From positions 91,390 to 155,389 of the forward strand of contig NZ_JAHAMK010000006.1 in assembly GCF_018383585.1 (NCBI RefSeq): a stretch of DNA of 64,000 bases. The letters are read 5' to 3'. Below are positions 8,788 to 17,620 of this stretch, one piece after another (the stretch's first letter is position 1; the number at the start of each line of letters is the position of its first letter). A program made the position numbers and the translations under genes. This DNA comes from Microvirga sp. 3-52 (GTDB lineage: Bacteria; Pseudomonadota; Alphaproteobacteria; Rhizobiales; Beijerinckiaceae). The notes under the pieces were generated by a model, which was not told the origin of the DNA, did not search any database, and was given only the letters and a program-made list of their open reading frames with translations.

Positions 8788-9171
8788 CTACTCACCCAGC
8801 ACGGCGGCGATCTTCGAGCGCAGGGTTTCCGCGTTGAAGGGCTTGACGATGTAGTTGTTCACGCCGGCCTGCTTGGCGGCGACCACGTTCTCGGTCTTGG
8901 CCTCGGCGGTGATCATGATGAAGGGAAGCGCACTCAGCTCCGCATCGGCGCGGACCTTCTGGAGAAGCTCGAAACCGGTCATCGGCGCCATGTTCCAGTC
9001 GGAGATCACGAGGCCGTACTTCTTCTCCTTGAGCTTGCCCAGGGCTTCCGAGCCGTCCTTGGCTTCGTCGACATCGTTGAAGCCGATCTGCTTCAGAAGG
9101 TTGCGGATGATGCGCAGCATCGTTTGGTAATCGTCGACGATGAGCACCGGAAGGGACGTATTCAATGCCAT
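8788..9171 (-). CDS. cheY: Chemotaxis response regulator CheY
   Basis: A single receiver domain of 127 residues with no output domain. The acidic pocket is Asp13-Asp14, the phospho-acceptor is Asp58 (in LVISDWNM), the switch Thr is residue 88 (IMITAE) and the conserved Lys is 110 (IVKPFN). [10 protein letters not shown] is the classical CheY loop, so the target is probably the flagellar motor switch. The gene directly precedes cheZ; 183 bases separate its start from the ABC-F gene end. No strong ribosome site is visible before ATG 9171. Phosphoryl donors must be encoded elsewhere. Confidence 0.93.
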   Translation of the reverse strand: MALNTSLPVLIVDDYQTMLRIIRNLLKQIGFNDVDEAKDGSEALGKLKEKKYGLVISDWNMAPMTGFELLQKVRADAELSALPFIMITAEAKTENVVAAKQAGVNNYIVKPFNAETLRSKIAAVLGE

Positions 9172-9303
9172 GATGTTTCGGCCTGGAAATTGAAAGGTTG
9201 CGAAGCAGGCCCTTTGACAGGACCTCCCTCAAAAATGGTTGTGGTGGTCCCTGGCTTATCGACGATGATGCTTGCCTAAAGCTGACGTCGCGATGAGTGC
9301 AGC

Positions 9304-9327
9304 AAAAAGCCCGGCGCGGTGCCGGGC
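9304..9327 (-). terminator. Rho-independent terminator of the ABC-F gene
   Basis: On the minus strand GCCCGGC and GCCGGGC pair (9309-9315 with 9321-9327), followed by a five-T run (the A-run at 9304-9308). It lies 24 bases after the stop codon. Confidence 0.88.
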
Positions 9328-9354
9328 CTTCGGTCGGACCTCGGGCTGATCTGC

Positions 9355-10977
9355 TCAGTGCCGCAGGCCCGGAGCCTCCTGGCCGGTGCGGGCCACATAC
9401 TCGGTGTAGCCGCCGCCGTACTGATGGATGCCGTCGGGCGTGAGTTCGAGAACCCGGTTGGACAGGGCGGCCAGGAAGTGGCGGTCGTGCGAGACGAAGA
9501 GCATGGTGCCCTCGTATTTCGACAACGCCTCGATCAGCATCTCCTTCGTGGCCATGTCCAGATGGTTGGTGGGCTCGTCGAGCACCAGGAAGTTCGGCGG
9601 GTCGTAAAGCATCTTGGCCATCACGAGACGCGCCTTCTCGCCGCCCGAGAGCACGCGGCACTTCTTCTCCGCATCGTCGCCGGAAAAGCCGAAGCAGCCG
9701 GCGAGCGTGCGCAGGGAGCCCTGCCCGGCCTGAGGAAAGGAATCCTCCAGAAACTCGAACACCGTGCGGTCACCCTCCAGCACTTCCATGGCGTGCTGGG
9801 CGAAATAGCCCATCTTCACGCTGCTGCCGATCGTGATCGTCCCGTCGTCGGGCGTTGCGGAACCCGTCACCAGCTTCAGCAGGGTCGACTTGCCGGCACC
9901 GTTGACGCCCATGACGCACCAGCGCTCCTTCCGGCGCACTCCGAAGTCCAGCCCCTCGTAGATGCTGCGGCTGCCATAGCGCTTGTGAACGTTCTTCAGG
10001 ACGGCCACGTCGTCGCCCGAGCGCGGCGCGGGCAGGAAATCGAAGGTTACCGACTGACGGCGCTTCGGCGGCTCCACCCGGTCGATCTTCTCCAGCTTCT
10101 TGACCCGGCTCTGCACCTGGGCGGCATGGGAGGCCCGCGCCTTGAAGCGTTCGATGAACTTGATCTCCTTGGCGAGCATGGCCTGCTGGCGCTCGAACTG
10201 GGCCTGCTGCTGCTTCTCGTTGAGCGCGCGCTGCTGTTCGTAAAATTCGTAATCGCCGGAATAGGTGGTGAGTGAACCGCCGTCGATCTCCATGATCTTG
10301 TTGACGATGCGGTTCATGAAGGCGCGGTCGTGCGAGGTCATGAGCAGCGCCCCCTCGTAGCCCTTCAGAAACTCCTCCAGCCAGATGATGCTCTCGAGAT
10401 CCAGGTGGTTGCTCGGCTCGTCGAGGAGCATGACGTCCGGTCGCATCAGGAGGATGCGGCCGAGCGCGACGCGCATCTTCCAGCCGCCGGACAGGGCGCC
10501 CACATCGCCGTCCATCATTTCCTGGCTGAAGCCCAGGCCCGCTAGAACCTCACGCGCGCGGCCCTCGAGGGAATAACCGTCCAGCTCTTCGTAGCGCGCC
10601 TGCACCTCGCCGTAGCGCTCGATGATACGGTCGAGGTCGTCGGCCTTGTCCGGATCGACCATCGCGGCTTCCAGTTCCCGCAGCTCGGCCGCGACCGCGC
10701 TCACGGGACCGGCGCCTTCCATCACTTCGGCCACGGCGCTGCGGCCTGCCATTTCGCCGACATCCTGGCTGAAATAGCCGATGGTCACACCGCGATCGAT
10801 GGCGACCTGGCCCTCGTCGGGCTGCTCCTCCTTGTTGATCATCCGGAAGAGCGTCGTCTTGCCCGCGCCGTTCGGCCCCACCAATCCGACCTTCTCCCCC
10901 TTCTGGAGGCTCCCGGAGGCCTCGATGAAGAGGATGCGGTGACTGTTCTGCTTACTGACATTCTCGACGCGAATCAT
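9355..10977 (-). CDS. ABC-F family ATPase (translation-factor type)
   Basis: A soluble protein of 540 residues with two ABC nucleotide-binding domains and no membrane segment, the ABC-F plan. Domain 1 has GPNGAGKTT, LSGGWKMRVALGRILL and LLDEPSNHLDLES. Domain 2 has GVNGAGKST, LSGGEKARLVMAKML and VLDEPTNHLDMAT. Between them is a charged Gln-rich linker (about residues 240-300) of the kind that enters the ribosomal E site. It resembles YbiT/Uup-type members; the exact subfamily is unclear. ATG 10977 is chosen because the domain begins at once (MIRVENVSK); the open frame extends 33 codons upstream without homology. Likely role: rescue or regulation of stalled ribosomes. Confidence 0.9.
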   Translation of the reverse strand: MIRVENVSKQNSHRILFIEASGSLQKGEKVGLVGPNGAGKTTLFRMINKEEQPDEGQVAIDRGVTIGYFSQDVGEMAGRSAVAEVMEGAGPVSAVAAELRELEAAMVDPDKADDLDRIIERYGEVQARYEELDGYSLEGRAREVLAGLGFSQEMMDGDVGALSGGWKMRVALGRILLMRPDVMLLDEPSNHLDLESIIWLEEFLKGYEGALLMTSHDRAFMNRIVNKIMEIDGGSLTTYSGDYEFYEQQRALNEKQQQAQFERQQAMLAKEIKFIERFKARASHAAQVQSRVKKLEKIDRVEPPKRRQSVTFDFLPAPRSGDDVAVLKNVHKRYGSRSIYEGLDFGVRRKERWCVMGVNGAGKSTLLKLVTGSATPDDGTITIGSSVKMGYFAQHAMEVLEGDRTVFEFLEDSFPQAGQGSLRTLAGCFGFSGDDAEKKCRVLSGGEKARLVMAKMLYDPPNFLVLDEPTNHLDMATKEMLIEALSKYEGTMLFVSHDRHFLAALSNRVLELTPDGIHQYGGGYTEYVARTGQEAPGLRH

Positions 10978-11163
10978 GGGTCCCAAGGCCTGAAGGAGTT
11001 GCGGCGGCCTTATGGCATGGCTTGCGCCCGCCTGCGAGCGTCCGAGGTCGGGCAAAATGTCAGAGGCCCAGGACAAAACACCTCGGCCGAGTAGCCGGCC
11101 CTAATCCTCATTTCCTATGGTCCGATCAGGAGCGAAGGGACATTCTGTGACGGGGGAGAAAGG

Positions 11164-11613
11164 ATGGCCGTCATGAGAAAGACCGTCATTGCTGCACTCG
11201 CCGTGTCGATCGCAAGCGGGCTCGGAGTGCTGGCTCAATCGAGCGATCCGATTACCCAACGTCAGAACCTTATGAAGAACAATCAGGAGCAGGTACGCTC
11301 GCTCACCGGCATGTCCCGGGGACAGGTTCCGTTCAACGCTGCGACCGCTCAGGCGGCCCTCCAGCGGATCGCGCAGAACGCTCAGCAGATCCCTGCCCTC
11401 TTCCCGGCAGGCTCTCATCAGGGCAAGACCGCCGCACTCCCGGCCATCTGGGAGCGCAAAGCAGACTTCGACGCTCGTGCAGCCAAACTCGAACAGGATG
11501 CCACGGCGGCCCAGGCCGCGATCACCGATCAGGCCAGCCTGCAGGCAGCGATCCAGCGAGTCGGCCAGAACTGCGGCGGCTGTCACGAGCCCTATCGCCG
11601 CAAGGAAAGCTGA
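11164..11613 (+). CDS. Cytochrome c556 (class II cytochrome c)
   Basis: A periplasmic haem protein of 149 residues. A signal peptide (KTVIAALAVSIASGLGVLAQ) precedes a four-helix bundle with the haem motif CGGCH near the C-terminus (Cys137, Cys140, His141), where class II cytochromes carry it. RQNLMK near residues 33-38 supplies a Met (Met37) in the position of the sixth ligand, which favours the low-spin c556 type over a ligand-free cytochrome c prime. The purine-rich GGGGGAGAAAGG just upstream supports ATG 11164; ATG 11173 is possible. It carries electrons between unidentified partners; no oxidase or dehydrogenase lies adjacent. Confidence 0.9.
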   Translation: MAVMRKTVIAALAVSIASGLGVLAQSSDPITQRQNLMKNNQEQVRSLTGMSRGQVPFNAATAQAALQRIAQNAQQIPALFPAGSHQGKTAALPAIWERKADFDARAAKLEQDATAAQAAITDQASLQAAIQRVGQNCGGCHEPYRRKES

Positions 11614-11655
11614 CGTAACATCCGGGGATCCGAGAAGACCAATGGTCTTCGACCG

Positions 11656-11719
11656 GCGCATCGTGCGGACCCGAAGCGCCACGCCAGTGAAAAGTGGACC
11701 CAGTTTTGGCTGACGCGGA
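11656..11719. repeat. GCGCATCGTGCGGACCC intergenic element, copy 1
   Basis: Shares GCGCATCRTGCGGACCC, a GCC-rich middle and AGTGAAAAGTGGACC with two other copies, at 14326-14394 (inverted) and 49077-49142. Just upstream GAAGACC-AAT-GGTCTTC (11634-11650) is a perfect 7-bp hairpin. Confidence 0.65.
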
Positions 11720-11823
11720 CCTCCGGTTCCGCCCCGGGCAATGCACCGTCTAAGAGATCGAGCGTCGGATCGATCGCTTACGCGGTCTCCGCTTTTGGGT
11801 CTGATGCTCTAAGGGAGATCGCG

Positions 11824-12666
11824 ATGCGGTATCCCAAGGCTCCATGGCTGCTCTCCGCTCTCGTGGCGGGGCTCCTGACCGTCGCGCCGGCTTGGCAACG
11901 GGCGCCTGACGAGGTCGATCTCGCCCTCGTGCTCGCCGTCGACGTCTCAACGTCCATGGATCCGGACGAGCAGGATCTGCAACGGCGGGGTTATGTGGAA
12001 GCCTTCCGGTCGCCATCGGTGCATCAGGCCATTCACAGCGGCATACTGGGACGCATCGCGGTCACTTACGTGGAATGGGCCGGGGCGCACCCGCATGTCC
12101 AGAATGTCGTCGTGCCCTGGACTGTTCTGGAAAGTGCAAAGGACAGCCTCTCCTTTGCCGAGCGGCTGGCCCGCGCTCCCATCCGCCGCGGGGCTGGCAC
12201 CTCGATCTCTGAAGCCATCGACTTCAGCCTAGCGCTCTTCTCCTCCGGCCCCCTCCTGCCCACGCGACGCGTGATCGACATCTCGGGCGATGGCGCGAAC
12301 AATCAGGGGGATCTGGTCACGGAGGCGCGCGACAAGGCGGTTGTCCGCGGCGTCACGATCAACGGCCTTCCCATCATGCTCAGGCGGCCGGACAGGCGCG
12401 AGGACACGACGCTGGATGCCTATTACCGCGACTGCGTCATAGGAGGCTCGAATGCGTTCATGATCCCTGTGCGGGAGCCCAGGCAGTTCCTGACCGAGAC
12501 GAGGACCAAGATCGTCAACGAGATCGCAGAGATGCCGGGAGTCGCCGGACTGATTCGGCCTGCAGGAAATTCGCCGGGAACGGATTGCGACACCAGCGAG
12601 AGCTTGTGGGACAATGTCACCCCCGCACCGCACGCCCCGAAAATGCATGCCGGACAGGAACTTTAG
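11824..12666 (+). CDS. DUF1194 (von Willebrand factor A-like) exported protein
   Basis: A protein of 280 residues with an N-terminal hydrophobic signal (WLLSALVAGLLTVAPAW) and a VWA-like domain. LAVDVSTSMD supplies the DxSxS metal-binding (MIDAS) triad, and VIDISGDGANNQG the following Asp-containing loop. GAGTSISEAIDFSLALF fits the central Thr-containing loop. These features match the DUF1194 family, common in Hyphomicrobiales and uncharacterised. It probably binds a divalent metal and a protein partner in the periplasm. No operon partner is seen: the gene upstream is cytochrome c556 more than 200 bases away, and the gene downstream is convergent. Confidence 0.87.
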   Translation: MRYPKAPWLLSALVAGLLTVAPAWQRAPDEVDLALVLAVDVSTSMDPDEQDLQRRGYVEAFRSPSVHQAIHSGILGRIAVTYVEWAGAHPHVQNVVVPWTVLESAKDSLSFAERLARAPIRRGAGTSISEAIDFSLALFSSGPLLPTRRVIDISGDGANNQGDLVTEARDKAVVRGVTINGLPIMLRRPDRREDTTLDAYYRDCVIGGSNAFMIPVREPRQFLTETRTKIVNEIAEMPGVAGLIRPAGNSPGTDCDTSESLWDNVTPAPHAPKMHAGQEL

Positions 12667-12731
12667 ACGATCGGGCTGAATGCGCGGCTTCGCCGTACCG
12701 GATAGGGCCGCATTGCGGTGAAATTCATGCC

Positions 12732-13601
12732 TCACGTCCAGGCGCGCGGCAGGAAACCTCGCACCAGCCCGACGACCTCAGCAAGGTTTGTTTCCAACAG
12801 CCAATGACCGCCATCGAGCAGGTGCAGTTCGGCATCGGGAAGATCGCGCAGATAAGCGCGGGCCGAGCCCTCGGGCATGTACCCGTCCTGCGGTCCCCAG
12901 ACGATCAAGGTCGGCGGCTGGTGCTCGCGCAGATAAGCCTGATATCGCGGGAACCAGGCGATATTGTCCTTCAGCCCGGCCATCACCTCGATGGAGATTT
13001 CCCGGCGCCGTTCCGTCATCAGCGACCAATGCAGCTTCCAAAGGTCGGGAGGGATCCGCTCGGTGAGTTCCGGACGAACGTCGTTCAAGAACTCATCGCG
13101 AAATCCCTCTTCGGTCACTGCCTCACCCAGCTTGGCGCGCATCCCCGGCGTCGGATTGCGGAAATACTCCTGAAGCGGCGCGTATTTCGGACCCAGTTGG
13201 TCCTCGTAGATATCGCCATTCTGGATGATCAGGGCTGCAATGCTGTCCGGGCGCATGATCGCCAGCCGCAGCCCGATCTGCGATCCGAAATCATGCAGAT
13301 ACAGCGCGAAGCGGTCGATCCCGAGCCTGTCCAGAAATCGATCGAGAAATGCGGCATAGCCGTCGAAATCATAGGCGAAGCCTTCGGGAGTGTCGCTGTA
13401 TCCACACCCCGGAAAATCCGGTGCAAGGAGCCGCCAGTTATCCGCAAGAAGAGGCATGAAGTTGCGGAACTCATAGGAAGAACAGGGATAGCCGTGAGGC
13501 AGGAGGATGGCGGGCGCATCGGCCAAACCTGCCTCACGATAAAAGATGCCGACGCCATCCACATCGATCCATCGATGCTTCACGATGTTCGTATCGTCCA
13601 T
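12732..13601 (-). CDS. Alpha/beta hydrolase, epoxide hydrolase/haloalkane dehalogenase-like
   Basis: A protein of 289 residues with the alpha/beta-hydrolase fold. The oxyanion motif is HGYP (36-39), the HGxP type typical of epoxide hydrolases. The nucleophile elbow reads LHDFGSQIG, so the nucleophile is Asp104 where esterases have Ser. The acid is probably the Asp in WGPQDGYMP (about 239), and the general base His266 lies in DGGHWLLETN. An Asp nucleophile with HGxP points to epoxide hydrolysis or dehalogenation; which of the two cannot be settled here. It stands alone, convergent with the DUF1194 gene. A 16-bp tandem repeat lies upstream of its start. Confidence 0.87.
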   Translation of the reverse strand: MDDTNIVKHRWIDVDGVGIFYREAGLADAPAILLPHGYPCSSYEFRNFMPLLADNWRLLAPDFPGCGYSDTPEGFAYDFDGYAAFLDRFLDRLGIDRFALYLHDFGSQIGLRLAIMRPDSIAALIIQNGDIYEDQLGPKYAPLQEYFRNPTPGMRAKLGEAVTEEGFRDEFLNDVRPELTERIPPDLWKLHWSLMTERRREISIEVMAGLKDNIAWFPRYQAYLREHQPPTLIVWGPQDGYMPEGSARAYLRDLPDAELHLLDGGHWLLETNLAEVVGLVRGFLPRAWT

Positions 13602-13660
13602 GTCGGTGCTCCCTCGCGCACGACCGATCAGGAGCGTGAACGCTGCCGTACGGCAATCGG

Positions 13661-13707
13661 TTCATGAATCCCGCGGTTCATGAATCCCGCGGTTCATGAA
13701 TCCCGCG
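13661..13707. repeat. Three tandem copies of a 16-bp unit
   Basis: TTCATGAATCCCGCGG occurs three times head to tail (13661-13676, 13677-13692, and 13693 on, with the final base changed). Each unit contains the palindromes TCATGA and CCGCGG. It lies 60 bases upstream of the hydrolase start on the minus strand. Confidence 0.9.
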
Positions 13708-13838
13708 ACCAGTCCGGAGCAGCCTCGGCCCGCTGCGGCACGGGCTTCGACGGTGCATGCGCCAGTCCCTCTTCTGCCCCAGGTTTAGCGTGCAAGCCGG
13801 TGAGAACCGATCCCCGTGCTGAACGACACTCCAAGCCG

Positions 13839-14261
13839 TCACTCGGCCATCATCTCACCGGTTCCCCCGGCCTCGACGGGAAAGTCCTTCAGTTTTGGCA
13901 GACCGTCCCGCATGGGCAGCACCGTCTCCGTATAGTTGAAGTGGACCGCGGGAATGAAGTTGAGGGTGGGAATGGTCGCGGCGAACACATCGACGAGGCC
14001 TAGCGTCGGATGGTTGTTCATCAGGTGTCCACCGCATTTCGAGCAATATTGCCGCTGGCTGAACTTCGTCTTCTGGAACGTCGCGAGATGTTCGGCGCCC
14101 GATGTGACCCGCACCGCCTCGGGCTTCCACAGGCTGAAGGCGTTCACCGGCCCGCCGGACCACGAGCGGCAGGACTGGCAATGACAGTAGCCCATGACCT
14201 CCGGCGATCCACTGACCTCGATCTGGACGGCACCGCAAAAGCAGCTTCCGATGTGGGACAT
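13839..14261 (-). CDS. GFA-family (DUF636) zinc-binding protein
   Basis: A protein of 140 residues with the cysteine pattern of the glutathione-dependent formaldehyde-activating (GFA/CENP-V) family: GSCFCGAVQ, GYCHCQSCR with the following S-x-G, and RQYCSKCGGHL. These give two zinc sites, one structural and one labile. The founding member was proposed to promote formation of S-hydroxymethylglutathione; most homologues are uncharacterised. ATG 14261 (MSHIGSCFC) is chosen because the motif starts immediately. The frame is open 28 codons further upstream, into a repeat element. It is a single gene, with secA more than 290 bases away. Confidence 0.88.
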   Translation of the reverse strand: MSHIGSCFCGAVQIEVSGSPEVMGYCHCQSCRSWSGGPVNAFSLWKPEAVRVTSGAEHLATFQKTKFSQRQYCSKCGGHLMNNHPTLGLVDVFAATIPTLNFIPAVHFNYTETVLPMRDGLPKLKDFPVEAGGTGEMMAE

Positions 14262-14325
14262 GGCTCTCTCCTTCGCCTCACTCTTCAGCGATCGCGCCAG
14301 CCAAGCGCGACCGGGGCATCGCCGA

Positions 14326-14394
14326 ACGCGGAAAACCGGATCCATGTTTTCGCTACCGCGGCCCTTCGGGTCCGTACGATGCGCTACGCACCGC
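14326..14394. repeat. GCGCATCGTGCGGACCC intergenic element, copy 2 (inverted)
   Basis: Read on the minus strand this gives GCGCATCGTACGGACCC, then AGGGCCGCGGTAGCGAAAAC and a GGATCCGGTTTTCCGCG tail, matching the copies at 11656 and 49077. Confidence 0.65.
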
Positions 14395-14504
14395 CCGGAG
14401 CGGCGGGAGCCGTGGTGGAACGTATCTTACCCCCTGCAGCCCCGGAGATCTGCAGGTGCAACGGAGGTAGAGAGCGAGATCGACGCCGAGCGGGGCATCA
14501 CAGC

Positions 14505-14529
14505 AAAAAGCCCGGCGGGATGGCCGGGC
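14505..14529 (-). terminator. Rho-independent terminator of secA
   Basis: GCCCGGC (14510-14516) pairs with GCCGGGC (14523-14529). On the minus strand the stem is followed by five Ts. It sits 29 bases beyond the secA stop. Confidence 0.88.
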
Positions 14530-14557
14530 CTTTCATTGTTCGGGTGTCTTCGGCTTT

Positions 14558-17371
14558 TTAGGCCACGAACTGTCCGTGGCAGTGCTTGAACTTCTTGCCT
14601 GAGCCGCAGGGGCAAGGCTCGTTGCGGCTGACCCGACCCCAGGTGGAGGGGTCGTTCGGGTCGCGGGACGAGGACGGATCCATTTCGGCGGCAGCGGCGG
14701 CAAAGCCGAGGGCCGAAGTGGCTCCGAGGGAGTTGCCCTGGGCCAGATCGAACTCGTTCTCGCCGGTGGCAGGATCGAGATGCTGGGCGAACATGGGCGG
14801 CAGACTCTGCGGCTCCGGCTGCTGGAATACCACCTGGATGCGCATGAGCTGGCCCGTCACCTGCTCGCGCAGGTGGCCGATCAGGGCATTGAACAGCTCG
14901 AACGCCTCGGACTTGTACTCGTTCAGCGGATCGCGCTGGGCAAGGCCGCGCCAGCCGATGACCTGCCGCAGGTGGTCGAGGGTCACGAGGTGCTCGCGCC
15001 AGAGGTGATCCAGGCTTTGAAGCAGAACCTGCTTCTCCACGTAGTTCATGACCTCGGACGTGTTGGCCTCGACGCGCTGGGCGTAAGCCTCGTCGGCCGC
15101 CTTGGTGATGCGCTCGCGGATCTCATCGTCGGCGATGCCCTCCTCCTTCGCCCATTCCTCGACCGGCAGATCGAGGTTGAGGAAGTTGACGACGTTCTCC
15201 TTCAGGCCGGCCACGTCCCATTGCTCGGCATAGGCGTTTTCCGGAATGGCGCGGGAGACGATATCCTCGATGACGCCGTGGCGCATGTCGTCGATGGTCT
15301 CGCGCACGCTCTCTTCCGCCATGAACTCCTTGCGCTGCTCGAAGACGACCTTGCGCTGGTCGTTCATGACGTTGTCGTATTTCAGGATGTTCTTGCGGAT
15401 GTCGAAATTGCGCGCCTCGACCTTCGCCTGCGCCCGCTCGATGGCCTTGTTGATCCACGGGTGGATGATGGCCTCGCCTTCCTTCAGGCCGAGCTTCTGC
15501 AGCATGCCGTCCATGCGGTCGGAGCCGAAGATGCGCATCAAGTCGTCCTGGAGCGACAGGTAGAACTTGGAGCGGCCCGGATCGCCCTGGCGGCCCGAGC
15601 GGCCGCGCAGCTGGTTGTCGATGCGGCGGGATTCGTGCCGTTCGGTCCCGAGCACGTAGAGGCCGCCGGCAGCCAGAGCCTTCTCCTTGAAGGAGGCGAC
15701 CTCGTCGAGGATCTCCTTTTCGCGGCGCGCGCGCTCCTCGCCCTCGACGCCGGCAAGCTCGCGCTCGATGCGCATCTTGGCGTTACCGCCGAGCTGGATG
15801 TCAGTGCCGCGGCCGGCCATGTTGGTGGCGATGGTGATCGCGCCCGGCACGCCGGCCTGGGCGACGATGAAGGCTTCCTGCTCGTGGAAGCGGGCGTTCA
15901 GCACGGCGAAATGCCTGGTGCCCCGGCCTGCCCGGGCGTCCCGGTAGAGCGGCTCGAGCGCCTGCGGGTTCTCGAAGTCGATGAGGGTGTAGCCATCCTT
16001 GATCAAGAGGTCGGCCAGATGCTCCGACTTCTCGATGGAGGTGGTGCCGACCAGGATCGGCTGACCCTTGGCGGAGGCTTCCTCGATATCGCGAATGACC
16101 GCCTGGTAGCGCTCCTCCATGGTCCGGTAGACCTCGTCGTCGTCGTCGATGCGGGCGACGGGGCGGTTGGTCGGAATCTCGACCACCTCGAGGTTGTAGA
16201 TCTCCATGAACTCGTCGGCTTCCGTCGCCGCCGTGCCGGTCATGCCGCCGAGCTTGGCGTAGAGGCGGAAGTAATTCTGGAAGGTGATCGACGCGAGGGT
16301 CTGGTTCTCGGGCTGGACCTGAACCTTCTCCTTGGCCTCGAGCGCTTGGTGCAGACCTTCCGAGTAGCGCCGGCCCTGCATCATGCGGCCGGTGAACTCG
16401 TCGATGATGACCACCTCGCCGTTGCGGACGATGTAGTCCTTGTCGCGCTGGAAGAGGGTGTGGGCGCGCAGCGCCTGGTTCATATGGTGGACGAGAGTGG
16501 CGTTCTGGGCGTCGTAGAGGTCACCCTCCTTGAGCAGGCCGATCTCCCGCAGCAGCGTCTCGATCTTCTCGGTACCCTCTTCGGTAAGCGCCACGGAACG
16601 CTGCTTCTCATCGAGCTCGTAATCGCTCTTGTTGAGGCGTGGGATCACCACGTCGATAGCATTGTAGAGCTCGGACCGGTCGTCGAGGGGACCGGAGATG
16701 ATGAGCGGGGTGCGCGCCTCGTCGACCAGGATCGAGTCCACCTCGTCCACGATGGCGAAGTTGTGCCCCCGCTGGACCATCTGCGCCATCTCGTACTTCA
16801 TGTTGTCGCGCAGATAGTCGAAGCCGTATTCGTTGTTGGTACCGTAGGTGATGTCGGCGGCATAGGCCTCGGCGCGCTCGGCATCGTCGAGGCCATGGAC
16901 GATCACGCCGACGGAGAGACCCAGGAAGCGGTAGATCTGGCCCATCCACTCGCTGTCGCGGCGGGCGAGGTAGTCATTGACCGTCACCACGTGGACGCCC
17001 TTGCCGGCCAGGGCGTTGAGGTAGACCGGCAGCGTCGCCACCAGGGTCTTGCCTTCACCGGTACGCATTTCGGCGATCGAGCCCTCGTGGAGCACCATGC
17101 CGCCGATGAGCTGCACGTCGAAGTGGCGCTGGCCCAATGTGCGCTTGGCCGCCTCACGGACGGTAGCGAAAGCGGGGACCAGGATATCGTCCAGGGTCTT
17201 GCCGGCGGCGAGCTGGGCCCTGAAGTCCTCGGTGCGGGCACGGAGCTGCTCGTCGGACAGGGCCTCCAGCTCGGCCTCCATCGCGTTGATGGCCGCAACC
17301 TTCGGCCGGTAGGACTTCAGACGGCGATCATTGACCGAGCCGAAGATTTTCTTCGCGAGAGAACCGAACAT
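14558..17371 (-). CDS. secA: Preprotein translocase ATPase SecA
   Basis: SecA is the motor that pushes unfolded preproteins through SecYEG using ATP. The 937 residues are typical for alphaproteobacteria. Visible features are Walker [15 protein letters not shown] (about 103-116), [14 protein letters not shown], the DEAD-like [17 protein letters not shown], the second helicase domain with [15 protein letters not shown] and [10 protein letters not shown], the long helical scaffold, and the C-terminal zinc tail [18 protein letters not shown] that binds SecB and phospholipid. It is transcribed alone and divergent from a periplasmic PpiC, a functionally sensible neighbour because the latter handles freshly exported proteins. 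Confidence 0.98.
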   Translation of the reverse strand: MFGSLAKKIFGSVNDRRLKSYRPKVAAINAMEAELEALSDEQLRARTEDFRAQLAAGKTLDDILVPAFATVREAAKRTLGQRHFDVQLIGGMVLHEGSIAEMRTGEGKTLVATLPVYLNALAGKGVHVVTVNDYLARRDSEWMGQIYRFLGLSVGVIVHGLDDAERAEAYAADITYGTNNEYGFDYLRDNMKYEMAQMVQRGHNFAIVDEVDSILVDEARTPLIISGPLDDRSELYNAIDVVIPRLNKSDYELDEKQRSVALTEEGTEKIETLLREIGLLKEGDLYDAQNATLVHHMNQALRAHTLFQRDKDYIVRNGEVVIIDEFTGRMMQGRRYSEGLHQALEAKEKVQVQPENQTLASITFQNYFRLYAKLGGMTGTAATEADEFMEIYNLEVVEIPTNRPVARIDDDDEVYRTMEERYQAVIRDIEEASAKGQPILVGTTSIEKSEHLADLLIKDGYTLIDFENPQALEPLYRDARAGRGTRHFAVLNARFHEQEAFIVAQAGVPGAITIATNMAGRGTDIQLGGNAKMRIERELAGVEGEERARREKEILDEVASFKEKALAAGGLYVLGTERHESRRIDNQLRGRSGRQGDPGRSKFYLSLQDDLMRIFGSDRMDGMLQKLGLKEGEAIIHPWINKAIERAQAKVEARNFDIRKNILKYDNVMNDQRKVVFEQRKEFMAEESVRETIDDMRHGVIEDIVSRAIPENAYAEQWDVAGLKENVVNFLNLDLPVEEWAKEEGIADDEIRERITKAADEAYAQRVEANTSEVMNYVEKQVLLQSLDHLWREHLVTLDHLRQVIGWRGLAQRDPLNEYKSEAFELFNALIGHLREQVTGQLMRIQVVFQQPEPQSLPPMFAQHLDPATGENEFDLAQGNSLGATSALGFAAAAAEMDPSSSRDPNDPSTWGRVSRNEPCPCGSGKKFKHCHGQFVA

Positions 17372-17620
17372 CGAGAGCCTTCAGAATTCCAGAATGCACG
17401 AGAAAGGGGCGTTTGCGCCGCCTTATAGACCTAATTACGCCAGAACGCATCTTAAAGACTGTGCCCGAGTGGCGCAGCCTTAAGCCGGCCCGGAGGACCG
17501 TTCAAGACCCCGCGAGCGGCGATGCTGTGACATAAATATGCCATCACTTGCAAACGTAAACACATTCGGCCATCTGATCGTCGCTGTCCGTGGGCGATCA
17601 CGCTCACCAGAGGAAACCAC

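Noticed and set aside
14780-17428. An 882-codon open frame on the plus strand
   Set aside because: It is exactly antisense to secA, whose motifs are unmistakable; the translation is low-complexity Leu/Val/Asp/His sequence typical of a GC-rich shadow frame.
17455-17530. GCCCGAGTGGCGCAG resembles the start of a tRNA
   Set aside because: No acceptor stem, anticodon arm or T-arm can be built around it.
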